From positions 56,969-120,968 of the forward strand of contig NZ_LMAS01000007.1 of the NCBI RefSeq assembly GCF_001509555.1: a stretch of DNA of 64,000 nt, in the 5' to 3' direction. The stretch is from Bacillus sp. FJAT-29937 (lineage in GTDB: Bacteria; Bacillota; Bacilli; Bacillales; Cytobacillaceae). The notes below the pieces were generated by a model. The model was not told where the DNA came from and searched no databases. It was given only the letters and a program-made list of their open reading frames with translations. A program made the translations under genes and the position numbers. Numbering within the stretch: the stretch's first letter is position 1; every line of letters begins with the position of its first letter. This document shows, one piece after another, positions 51,059 to 59,833 of this stretch.

Positions 51059-52012
51059 TTAATCAATGATCTTACTCAACTCCCGCTCAACCCATTGACT
51101 CATAGTAATTTTTTCATTATCTGCTAATTGCTTAATAGTATCTAGCATTTTAATCGGTAATTCCAAATTGGTTTTTTTATACGCGCTTCTGACAATTAAC
51201 AAATTCTCCGAAATTTCTAGTGTGCCTTCTTTAATAAATGGCTGCAAGTCATTAACGGTAAATGGAACGTTAACAAATTCCATTTCTCCCGTTTTAAGAG
51301 TGATTAATATAGATGATTGGTGCTCCCTAATCCCAATATTCTCAACGCCCCAAACTTGATATAAATAATCAATAAAAGGATATAATATATCAGCTGTATA
51401 CGGTATTTGAAGATAAACATATCCCTGTGCTGGTATTGAGTTCTGATGAATTTGATACACCGGTTTTAACTTATACTCTTGGATTCCTTCTTCATATGGA
51501 ATCCACTTTTGGCTTAACGGTAGGGAAAATCCCCAATCCAACGATTCATTTTTCGTAACTCGTGCTGTCTGAACAAGAGGAGAGTGAAAATGCTGAAATA
51601 GAGCTACGTCATATACTGAATTAAAGTATTCCCCTTTTCTAATTCGATCAAATACCCCAGGTTGTAGTATTTTTTTAGCTTCCTCAAAAGCCTCATCGGT
51701 GATGATATATGAGATCCTTTCGTCTCCAAAGGGTACTTCCTCTGCCCTAATGGTTCCATTTTGAATATATTTTAGGATGCTTTGAACAGAAAGCCCCAAG
51801 AGCTTGGCCACTTCTGATGGGCGCATACCCGTAGGTTGCTGCACTCTCATAGAAACTAATTCATCAATCTCCTTTTTCTCATACCTTACTTCCTTATATA
51901 TACGGTGCGGATCAGGGATTTTCTTTATTTTTCCTTGTTTGGCATAATGATAGACGGTAGCCTTTGTAACCCCTAAAAGTTCAGCCGCTTCTTTTTGTGT
52001 ATACCATTCCAT
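51059..52012 (-). CDS. Regulator with two MerR/excisionase-type HTHs and C-terminal RHH-like domain
   Basis: Residues 1-55 (YTQKEAAELLGVTKATVYHYAKQGKIK) and 62-112 (MRPSEVAKLLGLSVQSILKYIQNGTIR) are two excisionase/MerR-like DNA-binding domains in tandem. A central 150-residue beta-rich region of unknown kind follows. The last 35 residues (LELPIKMLDTIKQLADNEKITMSQWVERELSKI pattern) look like a CopG-type ribbon-helix-helix. GGGAG precedes the ATG. It could control plasmid maintenance, recombination directionality or copy number. Confidence 0.6.
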   Translation of the reverse strand: MEWYTQKEAAELLGVTKATVYHYAKQGKIKKIPDPHRIYKEVRYEKKEIDELVSMRVQQPTGMRPSEVAKLLGLSVQSILKYIQNGTIRAEEVPFGDERISYIITDEAFEEAKKILQPGVFDRIRKGEYFNSVYDVALFQHFHSPLVQTARVTKNESLDWGFSLPLSQKWIPYEEGIQEYKLKPVYQIHQNSIPAQGYVYLQIPYTADILYPFIDYLYQVWGVENIGIREHQSSILITLKTGEMEFVNVPFTVNDLQPFIKEGTLEISENLLIVRSAYKKTNLELPIKMLDTIKQLADNEKITMSQWVERELSKIID

Positions 52013-52118
52013 TTTTTTATAAACTCCCTATTGCTTTTTAGATTATTGGCATTCGCTAATGTCCATCATACTCGTTGTATAAACTTACTAATTATCAAAT
52101 CTAACACTAGATTTTGTT

Positions 52119-52430
52119 TTAGATGGTAATTTCATGATGGTACAAAAATACTTCCCTCTCTTTAAACAAGGTTTTATATTGTAACCGAGGTTTTTTAATA
52201 ATCTCTTTTATAATTCCTTGCTTCCCCTCCCACTCTTTTAGGTAATGATAACTCTCCGGATCTTCTTCTTCAGTAATTGATAAATGAATTCGTATCTTAT
52301 CTCCAATTTCATAAGGAAGAATATCATCAGGCTCGGAATTCCGATTAACCACCTTTTTTTCATTATCATTAAATAACGATAGTTGTTCATCATTAGATAA
52401 CAAAGAATCACCACCAATATTTATATTCAT
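52119..52430 (-). CDS. Hypothetical protein with clamp-binding-like motif
   Basis: Near the N-terminus NDEQLSLFND fits the QLxLF beta-clamp-binding consensus. The C-terminal 60 residues (IGDKIRIHLSITEEEDPESYHYLKEWEGKQGIIKEI) form a small KOW/SH3-like barrel. No ribosome binding site precedes the ATG; a TTG eight codons in with GGTGGT upstream is an alternative start that keeps the motif. Function unknown. Confidence 0.5.
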   Translation of the reverse strand: MNINIGGDSLLSNDEQLSLFNDNEKKVVNRNSEPDDILPYEIGDKIRIHLSITEEEDPESYHYLKEWEGKQGIIKEIIKKPRLQYKTLFKEREVFLYHHEITI

Positions 52431-52538
52431 AATAATAAATAACTTTATATATAATTTAATTTTATCATATAATAGATAAAATCTTCTGTAACATTGTATA
52501 TAAATAAAAAAATAATATAAAATTATTTATTATTAATC

Positions 52539-52571
52539 TAACATAAACAAAGGGAACATTTTTTTATGTTA
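52539..52571. repeat. Inverted repeat upstream of recombinase 2
   Basis: TAACATAAA / TTTATGTTA around a 15-nt spacer in the very AT-rich gap before the second tyrosine recombinase. Possible core-site arms or operator. Confidence 0.4.
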
Positions 52572-52693
52572 GTCAGATTATGAATAAAAAAATAATTTGA
52601 TATACTGTAAATATAAGAGTTTATAAAATATAATTAATAATTTGTTATCAAAAGATAGATGATTATATTTTTTGAAACGGATGGTGTTTAAGT

Positions 52694-53842
52694 ATGCAGG
52701 AGATTGTAAATAGCAATATTGATTTAGGGATAATTGATTGGAAAAAGGCAATCTCTGATAGATTAAGTATTCCTGTGCTCCAGGAGCGGATTGATTTAGC
52801 GGAGAAATTTCAAAATGAGCCTTTCGCGGACTTTTCAGATTTGGACATAATAAAGTGGTTCCTTTACAGAAAAGAGCATATTGATCAACAGCATGATAAA
52901 TCGGAGAGGACTATAAAAGAATATAAGCGGGAGCTTACACAATTTGTCGAGCAGCTGATTAAGTTTTCGGCAGAAATTAACCTAGATATAGACAATATAA
53001 TAGAAGGTTCTTTATTTAAATCGCTGGCACCGAGACATATAAGAAGATACCAGGAGTGGCTAGCGGATAAGAGTCCTTATGTTCAAAAGAACGGCTCCTA
53101 CTCTCCCGCCACTTTAGCAAGAAAAACTACAATCATAAAAAATTTTCTAAGCTTCTTATATGAAGTCAAATATATATCAGAACCTATTTATAAAGGATTA
53201 AAGATTGCCACTGTTAGAAAAGATGATCGCCCTAATAGAGATCTTGGGCCGATGGAAGTAATACAATTACTGGATCATTTTCGAAATATTAATCATCCTA
53301 TCGTTTTTACGATTATTCATGTTTTGACAACCACTGGCCTAAGAAATGAAGAATTTTGTAGGCTAAACGTGGAAGACCTTCAATATGATTCTATTAATAA
53401 CCACTATTACCTTAATGTATTAGGGAAAGGAAATAAACGTAGACAAATTCCATTGAAAGAAAAAAGCATGAATAGCATACGGATGTTTCGATATGCTAGA
53501 GGGTTGCCAGAGCTGGCAGCGGCTGACAAAAAGAGTACTTTGTTTACGACTAATTCCGGAAAAGCTTATTCACCTTCGTATCTATCACAGTTTCTAACTA
53601 AGAAGATAACAGAATCACAATTGTCATTTCTTTTTCATCGTACTTCGCCAGTTGGACCTCACACCTTTAGACATGCTTTCGCTATAATCTCCCACATTAG
53701 TGGAGTTGATATTTATAAAATCATGAGAAGCCTCGGACATGAAAAGATCGAAACAACCATGATTTACCTAGAAAAAATATTTGAAAAAGAACGACATGCT
53801 ATTCATGAATGGACCTCTGATGTATTTGGCGATTATATATAA
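52694..53842 (+). CDS. Tyrosine recombinase (XerC/D-like)
   Basis: 382 aa. Catalytic set: Arg in TTGLRNEEF, Lys in GKGNKRRQ, HTFRHAF (His-x-x-Arg), SLGHEKIETTMIYLE (His, Tyr). The N-terminal 170 residues form the SAM-like core-binding domain (SERTIKEYKRELTQFVE; RHIRRYQEWL). Only a weak GGATGG precedes the ATG. A second recombinase of a different subtype from the XerS-like one suggests dimer resolution plus integration, or two merged elements. Confidence 0.85.
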   Translation: MQEIVNSNIDLGIIDWKKAISDRLSIPVLQERIDLAEKFQNEPFADFSDLDIIKWFLYRKEHIDQQHDKSERTIKEYKRELTQFVEQLIKFSAEINLDIDNIIEGSLFKSLAPRHIRRYQEWLADKSPYVQKNGSYSPATLARKTTIIKNFLSFLYEVKYISEPIYKGLKIATVRKDDRPNRDLGPMEVIQLLDHFRNINHPIVFTIIHVLTTTGLRNEEFCRLNVEDLQYDSINNHYYLNVLGKGNKRRQIPLKEKSMNSIRMFRYARGLPELAAADKKSTLFTTNSGKAYSPSYLSQFLTKKITESQLSFLFHRTSPVGPHTFRHAFAIISHISGVDIYKIMRSLGHEKIETTMIYLEKIFEKERHAIHEWTSDVFGDYI

Positions 53843-53928
53843 AGTTTGGTTGCTGAAAAGAAAAGAAACGATAAATTCATAAGTTAATAAGGGGTAGCGT
53901 CAGGAAAATCTAAGAAGTTCATTCCATA

Positions 53929-53969
53929 AAAAAGTCGATTTCCTGTGTCGTTTAAGGAATCGACTTTTT
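53929..53969. terminator. Bidirectional terminator
   Basis: AAAAAGTCGATT / AATCGACTTTTT stem between the convergent recombinase and the 54032 gene. Confidence 0.85.
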
Positions 53970-53979
53970 ACTTATCTTG

Positions 53980-54006
53980 TTAAACTAAAGCCCCCGTTAG
54001 TTCAAT
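53980..54006. repeat. Small palindromic repeat, copy 1
   Basis: TTAAACTAA-agccccc-gTTAGTTcAA: a short inverted repeat with a CCCC core. Related copies: 54940-54970 and partial ones at 54555-54579, 54613-54630 and 57811-57832. Confidence 0.5.
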
Positions 54007-54031
54007 ATGAATTTATAATGATGGAGGGCTA

Positions 54032-54496
54032 TCAGACAGACAAATCGATAAATTCTAGTTCCATTTCTGCTGCTGCTTTCGAACGATAAACGGTAATTTT
54101 ATCATAGGGTTTCAAGTTTTCTTGCCATGATCCTATATTACTCAGAAAATCTTCTCCGTTTTCAGAAATTATCAAGCACTCTAAATGCCTATTGATATAA
54201 CAAATTGGTGCGTCACTTTTCAAATCACATTGTTGACCAACAGTTCCGATAAATCCACCTTTACTATCTTTTGCCATAATATCTACATATGGAACCGTAT
54301 AAAATTCTAAATGTGGAATATCATCGTCAAAGATAAATTGAATATCATAATCGTTAGCATATTTTTGATACTCCTCATTTTTATGATAAACACTCATAGG
54401 ATAAATTGTTGTACCTGTTGATATAACCTCAGTATCTTTTAAATTTACATTTATGGCTCCAGTTAATTCTGTTCTATCTAGATAAACTTTTCGCAT
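54032..54496 (-). CDS. Hypothetical protein, 154 aa
   Basis: GGAGG precedes the ATG. Mixed alpha/beta soluble protein with acidic patches (DDDIPHLEFYTVPYVDIM) and QQCDLKSDAPICYINRHLEC containing three Cys. No family. Possibly an immunity-like or regulatory protein by composition only. Confidence 0.5.
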   Translation of the reverse strand: MRKVYLDRTELTGAINVNLKDTEVISTGTTIYPMSVYHKNEEYQKYANDYDIQFIFDDDIPHLEFYTVPYVDIMAKDSKGGFIGTVGQQCDLKSDAPICYINRHLECLIISENGEDFLSNIGSWQENLKPYDKITVYRSKAAAEMELEFIDLSV

Positions 54497-54640
54497 CTCA
54501 ACCTCCGTTTAATCTTATTTTAAAGTAAATGCTTATTACTTTTGTGATTTCTTATTGAACTAACCTGATCCTTTACTTCCATCAGAAAAAGCCATTCTCC
54601 TTCTTGAAGAATAGCACCCGTTACTTGAATAAAGGATTTA

Positions 54641-54874
54641 TTAAAACAAATCCGCAATATATAACAATATACCGAAAATAGTACCTATAATAATCAAAAT
54701 AGTGGTTTTCTTTGAAAGTTCTCTTTCCCATTTACGTACAAACTTCCTTGATAAACCCCTATCATCATTATTGGTTTCCATTTTAAGTTCCTTATGAAAC
54801 CTATATGACTGGAAAGTTAAATATAAAAATATACCTATCGAAATTATAGCAGATATTATTCTTAACCAATTCAT
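54641..54874 (-). CDS. Small two-TM membrane protein, 77 aa
   Basis: ATG at 54874 follows AAGGGTGA; an upstream in-frame ATG is unsupported. Membrane segments at residues 3-20 and 57-75, separated by a charged loop (RKFVRKWERELSKK). No family. Confidence 0.5.
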   Translation of the reverse strand: MNWLRIISAIISIGIFLYLTFQSYRFHKELKMETNNDDRGLSRKFVRKWERELSKKTTILIIIGTIFGILLYIADLF

Positions 54875-54939
54875 CAATTTCACCCTTAATATTAAAGTGT
54901 TTCCTTTATACATTTCCCTGCGATATATGATTTACTCAA

Positions 54940-54970
54940 GTTAAACTAACCTGCCCCGTTAGTACAATAA
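54940..54970. repeat. Small palindromic repeat, copy 2
   Basis: GTTAAACTAAC-ctgcccc-GTTAGTacAA, same design as the copy at 53980. Confidence 0.5.
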
Positions 54971-55204
54971 GAAAAAAGACCGCCGCAGCGATCACTTTCT
55001 GTAACTCTTGCACCCTTTAATTTAAGTGGAAATCTTTACATTTAGCACTTTTTCGTTAGGTTCTATATTTAGCAGATACTTTCAATTTAGGACGTAATTA
55101 GGAACCTTACAAATTATATGGTACAATGTGTTCACCATTTGATTTACTGTTTTCATGTTCCCTACTCATTCGTGAGTGGGGTTTTGTGTATTTTTAAGAA
55201 AAAT

Positions 55205-55231
55205 AAAAAACAGACTCTAAAAAAGAGTCTG
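55205..55231 (-). terminator. Terminator of the cold-shock gene
   Basis: CAGACTC / GAGTCTG stem followed by TTTTTT on the minus strand. Confidence 0.85.
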
Positions 55232-55250
55232 TTCATGTTTGGCATTATAA

Positions 55251-55451
55251 TTAAGCCTTATGAACGTTCGCTGCTTGTGCTCCACGCTGACCTTGCTCAA
55301 CATCAAAAGTCACTTCTTGACCTTCTTCTAATGTTTTGTACCCTTCGCCTTGGATAGCTGAGAAATGAACGAATACGTCTTCTCCACCCTCACGTTCGAT
55401 GAAACCGAAGCCTTTTTCGCCATTAAACCATTTTACTTTACCTTTTTCCAT
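55251..55451 (-). CDS. csp: Cold-shock protein, CspA/CspB family
   Basis: 66 aa with both RNA-binding motifs, KGFGFIE (RN1) and VFVHF (RN2), and the usual start KGKVKWFN and end [10 protein letters not shown]. Binds single-stranded nucleic acid and acts as an RNA chaperone. AGGAGG precedes the ATG. About 250 nt without genes upstream could carry the long structured leader typical of csp genes. The exact paralogue cannot be told. Confidence 0.95.
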   Translation of the reverse strand: MEKGKVKWFNGEKGFGFIEREGGEDVFVHFSAIQGEGYKTLEEGQEVTFDVEQGQRGAQAANVHKA

Positions 55452-55932
55452 GTTTGTTGCCTCCTATTGTGTTAGCACACACAATGTATTACTATCCTTG
55501 TTCTCAGTGATCATCAAGACGAAAAGTTTTACTAATACTATCCTTTACACCGAACAAAAATAATTCATATTTAGAATAGCCTTTTTTGAAATTGTTTGCA
55601 AGGCCCAAAGAACCCCAACTAAAGTGCCTATTTCTAAGTAGAAACCTTACAAACTTTTCTACACTTTAACATATCCATTCCCTTAAATGTATGGGTCCTG
55701 AAACTTGACTATAAAGGAAAAAACTGTCTTGTTAGAGAAAAGTGCTAAATTAGTATAATCAATAAGTACTAATGAGAATAATAATATTCTTGAGCAAGGT
55801 GTGACTTCACTATCCATGAATAAAACAACTTCACCTTGTTCCCTTATTATTATAGGCTATACCCTAAACATTATTAAGTAATTGACATAGACTGTTCTTA
55901 AGCAAAAAATTTAGCCTTCCGCCAGTTTCCTT
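55452..55932. other. csp leader and non-coding gap
   Basis: No frame. Contains AAGTGCCTATTTCTAAGTAGAAACC just upstream of csp and a hairpin CAAGGTG...CACCTTG near 55795-55840 (terminator-like). The rest appears to be promoter/leader region. Confidence 0.35.
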
Positions 55933-55956
55933 AAGGCGCCTAAAAAAGGCGCCTTT
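55933..55956. terminator. Terminator AAGGCGCC / GGCGCCTT
   Basis: Very stable short hairpin followed by TTTT; 3' side of the helicase-nuclease gene. Between it and 56166 I see no gene. Confidence 0.75.
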
Positions 55957-56166
55957 TCTATTGTGATTCAAATAAGCCCTCCCGTATAAGCGGATTTATG
56001 GCTGCTTCTCGGATGAACCGTTCGTTGAAATCCCAATTCTCACTCACTTAACGGATACTTACTCATAGGTATCGAATTTTTTAAAGATGTTATTCCTGAA
56101 TATGGCCCTTTTCATGAAGAAAGACGCCTTCCTTATTTCAGAAAAGCGCCCGGTTATGGAAGAACT

Positions 56167-57660
56167 TTACCTCTTGCTAGAATTCAAAATATTAAGACAT
56201 TCCTTTAGAATAGCTTCATTATTAAAAATAATTAGATGAAGTTTTTTTCTTGCTCTAGTTACCATCTGAAAAAGCATTTTTGTTGGATGGTAATAAGGCT
56301 CAGATTTCCATCCCTGAGTAGATAGCTTACTGTCTTGTCCATAGAAAAAATGTTTATCTAAAACAGCAACTACCTTATCAAACTCCTGACCAATAATTTG
56401 ATGTGAACTTTCATCTCCACCAATGTGAAATTCATCATATGGGTTACTAGAATATCTAGTAGGTGTGAAATTTATTATTTTCCACCCCTGACTTTTTAGT
56501 ATTTCCATTTCTTTTATTACACCACGAGAAGTTGTAAAGTATGAGACATCAATATTAGGATACTCTTGATTTGGATTTCGACTGCGTAAATTAAACAAAT
56601 TTTTTATAAATGATGCTATTTCTTGGTTAGTTCTAATTTTCTCTGTTAATTTGAAATGTTTAGGAGAAACTTGCTCCTTAATATATTGAGGTATATTTCT
56701 CTTGATTTCCCAACTAGCAAGACATTGCTGAAAATCATGCGAGAAAATGTACATTGCATTAGTTTCCTTAGCCTTTAATAATATTTCATCTATTTCATCC
56801 ATACCTATTCGTTGAGTTTCATCTAAAATTATAAGGTCATAATCATTAAAATTATAATTTTTATGATACTGGCTTTGTGTAATTTTCCAAGAATAATTAT
56901 TTTTTAGTTTTATGTGGCCATTATTTAAAGCACCACAGTGAAAAATGAGAACCCTTTCTGACCTATTGCGATATTCCTTCGCAATATCATAAATTAGTAG
57001 TGTTTTTCCAGTGCCTGCGTTCCCTTCAATCGAGATAAAGCATGGTTCAGTTTCCCTATTTAACTTTAAAATACTTTTTTTTATGTTCTCTTGATGGTCA
57101 GTTAAAAAATACTTATTATCAATAAATTTTTCTGTTGAATTAAAGGGTGAAACTAAGTAATTCGAAGGGTCGAAATGCTTATGTATATCTTCAATTTCAA
57201 TTAACTTTTGTTCCCAAAGTTCAGATATTAAAAAAGAAATTTCAACCTCAGTCAGCTTTTCACTTTCATCTAGGTAAAATAACTTCTTCTCCTCAGCAAC
57301 ATACGTGAAATTCAGTACCTTTTTATCTAAGAATCCAAGGTAATATTTATTTTTAATGAGCTGCTCCTTGATTCTATCTCCAGTATCCTCTTTTTTTAGT
57401 TCAATATTAATAATATTATTATTTCCAAATCTTAAGAGATCAAATTCCTTTCCTATCTGGTTTATTGTGTAACCTACATAAAATCTTTCTAGAATATTAA
57501 CCTCTTTTATGTTATCTAGAAGCTCTTTCACTAGTGATCTTAAATCCTCTAATTCACTCTTTTTAATCTTGATGTCAAAATAGGTAATATATGAATTAAA
57601 GACTTCAGGTGTTAATTTTCTATTTGCATTTAGTAATGATAATAAATTTATGGGTTTCAA
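56167..57660 (-). CDS. PD-(D/E)XK nuclease-DUF2075 helicase fusion, defence candidate
   Basis: TTG at 57660 is preferred since AAAGGA lies 9 nt upstream. The N-terminal 160 residues have QIGKEFDLLRFGNNNIINIELKKE pattern (Asp...Glu-x-Lys, nuclease core). The second part is a DUF2075/Schlafen-group SF1 ATPase: EGNAGTGKTLLI (Walker A), LIILDETQRI (Walker B), KIRTNQEI, GQEFDKVVAV and a late QMVTRARKKLHL (motif VI). Nuclease-helicase fusions of this sort occur in phage-defence systems. No partner gene of a named system is adjacent. Confidence 0.75.
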   Translation of the reverse strand: MKPINLLSLLNANRKLTPEVFNSYITYFDIKIKKSELEDLRSLVKELLDNIKEVNILERFYVGYTINQIGKEFDLLRFGNNNIINIELKKEDTGDRIKEQLIKNKYYLGFLDKKVLNFTYVAEEKKLFYLDESEKLTEVEISFLISELWEQKLIEIEDIHKHFDPSNYLVSPFNSTEKFIDNKYFLTDHQENIKKSILKLNRETEPCFISIEGNAGTGKTLLIYDIAKEYRNRSERVLIFHCGALNNGHIKLKNNYSWKITQSQYHKNYNFNDYDLIILDETQRIGMDEIDEILLKAKETNAMYIFSHDFQQCLASWEIKRNIPQYIKEQVSPKHFKLTEKIRTNQEIASFIKNLFNLRSRNPNQEYPNIDVSYFTTSRGVIKEMEILKSQGWKIINFTPTRYSSNPYDEFHIGGDESSHQIIGQEFDKVVAVLDKHFFYGQDSKLSTQGWKSEPYYHPTKMLFQMVTRARKKLHLIIFNNEAILKECLNILNSSKR

Positions 57661-57810
57661 CGTATTTTTTCCTTTCAATTTGGTTTTATTTCTATCTGGT
57701 AATCCTTATATTAGGTAGTTTATCATTTTCCTATAATTGGCAATATATATATATTATATTTAAAAATCTGGCCCTTAACATAAAGAAAGAGCACAATTCT
57801 TATTGCAGAA

Positions 57811-57832
57811 TCATGCCCCGTAAGTAGGATAA
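57811..57832. repeat. Partial copy of the CCCCGTTAGT-type repeat
   Basis: ATGCCCCGTAAGTAGGATAA, related to the palindromic repeats at 53980 and 54940 but missing the left arm. Confidence 0.35.
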
Positions 57833-57839
57833 TGAACTT

Positions 57840-58109
57840 TTACAAATACCCTTTTTCCTTAAGCTCACGGTACCGTGAGTCGGTAATGAGAAAATCTCCT
57901 TTCATAGGAAAAGGCATTATACCCTGGACCTTATCTATAAGATTATTGTATAAAAAAATTTCTAAAGCCTTGTTTACCTTGGTTTCTTCATATCCATCTT
58001 GGGCAGCCAATTCAATTATCTCACCTTGACTGTTAATTCGTTCCTTAAATATCATTTCACAAAGAAAAGCCTTTAAGCCTTCATCCATGTTTTTCAATTC
58101 ATTTAACAT
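57840..58109 (-). CDS. Small winged-helix-like protein, 89 aa
   Basis: ATG at 58109 follows GGAAGGAT. Helical start, then QGEIIELAAQDGYEETKVNKALEIFLYNNLIDKVQ and FLITDSRYRELKEKGYL, which is a winged-helix pattern ending in a wing. Possible transcription regulator; it precedes the nuclease-helicase gene by about 180 nt and could control it. Confidence 0.5.
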   Translation of the reverse strand: MLNELKNMDEGLKAFLCEMIFKERINSQGEIIELAAQDGYEETKVNKALEIFLYNNLIDKVQGIMPFPMKGDFLITDSRYRELKEKGYL

Positions 58110-58229
58110 AATTATCATCCTTCCGTATTAATTACTATTAATATAGCAGAAAAGAAAGATAACTTTAGGTAAAATCCAAATTTTTACTTAGAATTTCCTC
58201 GTTAGCATTAGTAAATCTTATTCCGTAAT

Positions 58230-58835
58230 TTAAGATATTTTTTCTATCGATGGCAAGACGGCACATTGTTTTTTTGAGAACAAAAAACAATTTGTTTCTG
58301 TAAATATTTCGAAGTGGGAAAGATTACCTTCTATCCTTTTAACTTCTTCTGTATTAATGACTGTTGTAATCGTTCTGTATTCTTTTTTTGCAAAAATTCT
58401 TTTCAATAAATTTCCACTGTTAGTACGTATGTATTGATTAAATCGTAAATAAGGTGTTTGTTTCCGATCCAAATCATCTGCCAATGGATTTTCCGATATA
58501 GGTGGGCGTGTACCATATACTTCCGATACTGAAGAAAAACTATATAAGTTACAAAAACAATCCAATAACGGTTTAGCATTTTCACCTGCTTTTTTTCCCG
58601 AAAAACAAAAATTAACAAAATGGTCTAGAAAAAATTCCGAATTTACTTGATATACACCTTCATATTTTTTTACTATTGCAGCCATTATTTTATCCCTTGT
58701 ATGATCTCCCCAGTTATTAATATTATAATTTGCTTTTTCAAATACACCTAATTTGCTTAATTCAATTTCTTCATACTTATCCCAAATGTCTTTTGGAATA
58801 TAAACAAAATGACCGTCAACTACACAGTATCCCAT
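58230..58835 (-). CDS. Hypothetical protein, 201 aa
   Basis: ATG at 58835 follows GTGGAGG. No membrane segment; Cys in LLDCFCNLYSF and a C-terminal FEIFTETNCFLFSKKQCAVL. No family recognised. Confidence 0.5.
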   Translation of the reverse strand: MGYCVVDGHFVYIPKDIWDKYEEIELSKLGVFEKANYNINNWGDHTRDKIMAAIVKKYEGVYQVNSEFFLDHFVNFCFSGKKAGENAKPLLDCFCNLYSFSSVSEVYGTRPPISENPLADDLDRKQTPYLRFNQYIRTNSGNLLKRIFAKKEYRTITTVINTEEVKRIEGNLSHFEIFTETNCFLFSKKQCAVLPSIEKIS

Positions 58836-58971
58836 TTGGCCCTCCACCTTATAATTAAGCTATATTAATATCTTTGTTAATTTTATCATGTGAATTCAAT
58901 TATTAGACCAGTCAGTTTTTCCACAATATGGCCCAACAATGCCTGTTTGCTAAACAAACTAAAGGCATCAA

Positions 58972-59181
58972 CTATCTCTGTGTTTTTTTATCTCCAACAT
59001 ATTTCCACAAATGATAAATACCCCAAAACAAAATTGCATTTAAGAGTAAAAATATGGGGACCATTAAAGGTTTCTCTATAAAATAATTAGACGCAAAGAC
59101 AGAAAAACCAACCAAGATAATTATGAATGGGAACAGAAGAATCCAATATCGCTTATCTTTAAATGTTTGAAAACTAAACAT
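58972..59181 (-). CDS. Small two-TM membrane protein, 69 aa
   Basis: GAGGTGA before the ATG; membrane segments at residues 12-30 and 38-57. No family. Confidence 0.5.
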   Translation of the reverse strand: MFSFQTFKDKRYWILLFPFIIILVGFSVFASNYFIEKPLMVPIFLLLNAILFWGIYHLWKYVGDKKTQR

Positions 59182-59300
59182 ACAATCACCTCTATTCCAT
59201 AGGGGATGTAAATGCAGTTAATAAGGGGAAGGTGGTAAGAGGATAGTTATACGAATTGTAGGAAAATCAACAAGTAAGCTATTAAGGAAATTATTTAAAT

Positions 59301-59347
59301 AAAAAAACCAACAAACGGATATATTCTGAAAATGTTCTGTTTGTTGG
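59301..59347 (-). terminator. Terminator after the Excalibur gene
   Basis: CCAACAAAC / GTttgTTGG imperfect stem with an inner AGAACA / TGTTCT-like pairing and seven T on the minus strand. Confidence 0.6.
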
Positions 59348-59356
59348 CTAATAATG

Positions 59357-59614
59357 TTACTTTTCACATGCAATTTTATCTTTATCTCGATCCAGTTTCT
59401 TGTTAGCATCATACAATTCCTTTGAAACATATGGCTTATGCTTAGTTTTACCTCCTTTATTCTTTGTGTCCTTAGTTTCAGCTACTCCACCTTTATAATC
59501 CTTATTTAACTCCGTACAATTTTTGTATGATTTAACTGCTGCTTTAACAGCTGTTGCATAAGAAATGCTGAATAATAAGCCTAAAGAAAGAATAATTGAA
59601 GCAAACTTTTTCAT
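59357..59614 (-). CDS. Secreted Excalibur-domain protein
   Basis: Signal peptide (cut near VKAA), then YKNCTELNKDYKGGVA and, at the end, LDRDKDKIACEK: the Excalibur calcium-binding signature (NCTxLNxxYxxG...DxDxDxIACE). Here the last loop reads D-R-D-K-D-K, with Lys at positions usually Gly. Extracellular; often joined to nucleases, here alone. GGAAGGTG precedes the ATG. Confidence 0.85.
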   Translation of the reverse strand: MKKFASIILSLGLLFSISYATAVKAAVKSYKNCTELNKDYKGGVAETKDTKNKGGKTKHKPYVSKELYDANKKLDRDKDKIACEK

Positions 59615-59833
59615 CTAGACACACCTTCCTACTAACATTTGTATCTAGTATAGTGAAATATTACCAAGTATTCAATGAGAAAAGTTGTTTTCTGACATAG
59701 GATCCTTCCTATAATCATAATAAAAAATTAATTTATATTACATTCCCTACATGTGGTAAAATAATCCTATATTAGCTGTTAATGTTAATATAGCAAATTA
59801 CTGCTTAAGAAAAATAGCAGGAGGATAGCAAAT

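Noticed and set aside
55118..55357. 79-aa plus-strand frame over csp
   Set aside because: Antisense to the cold-shock gene and its terminator.
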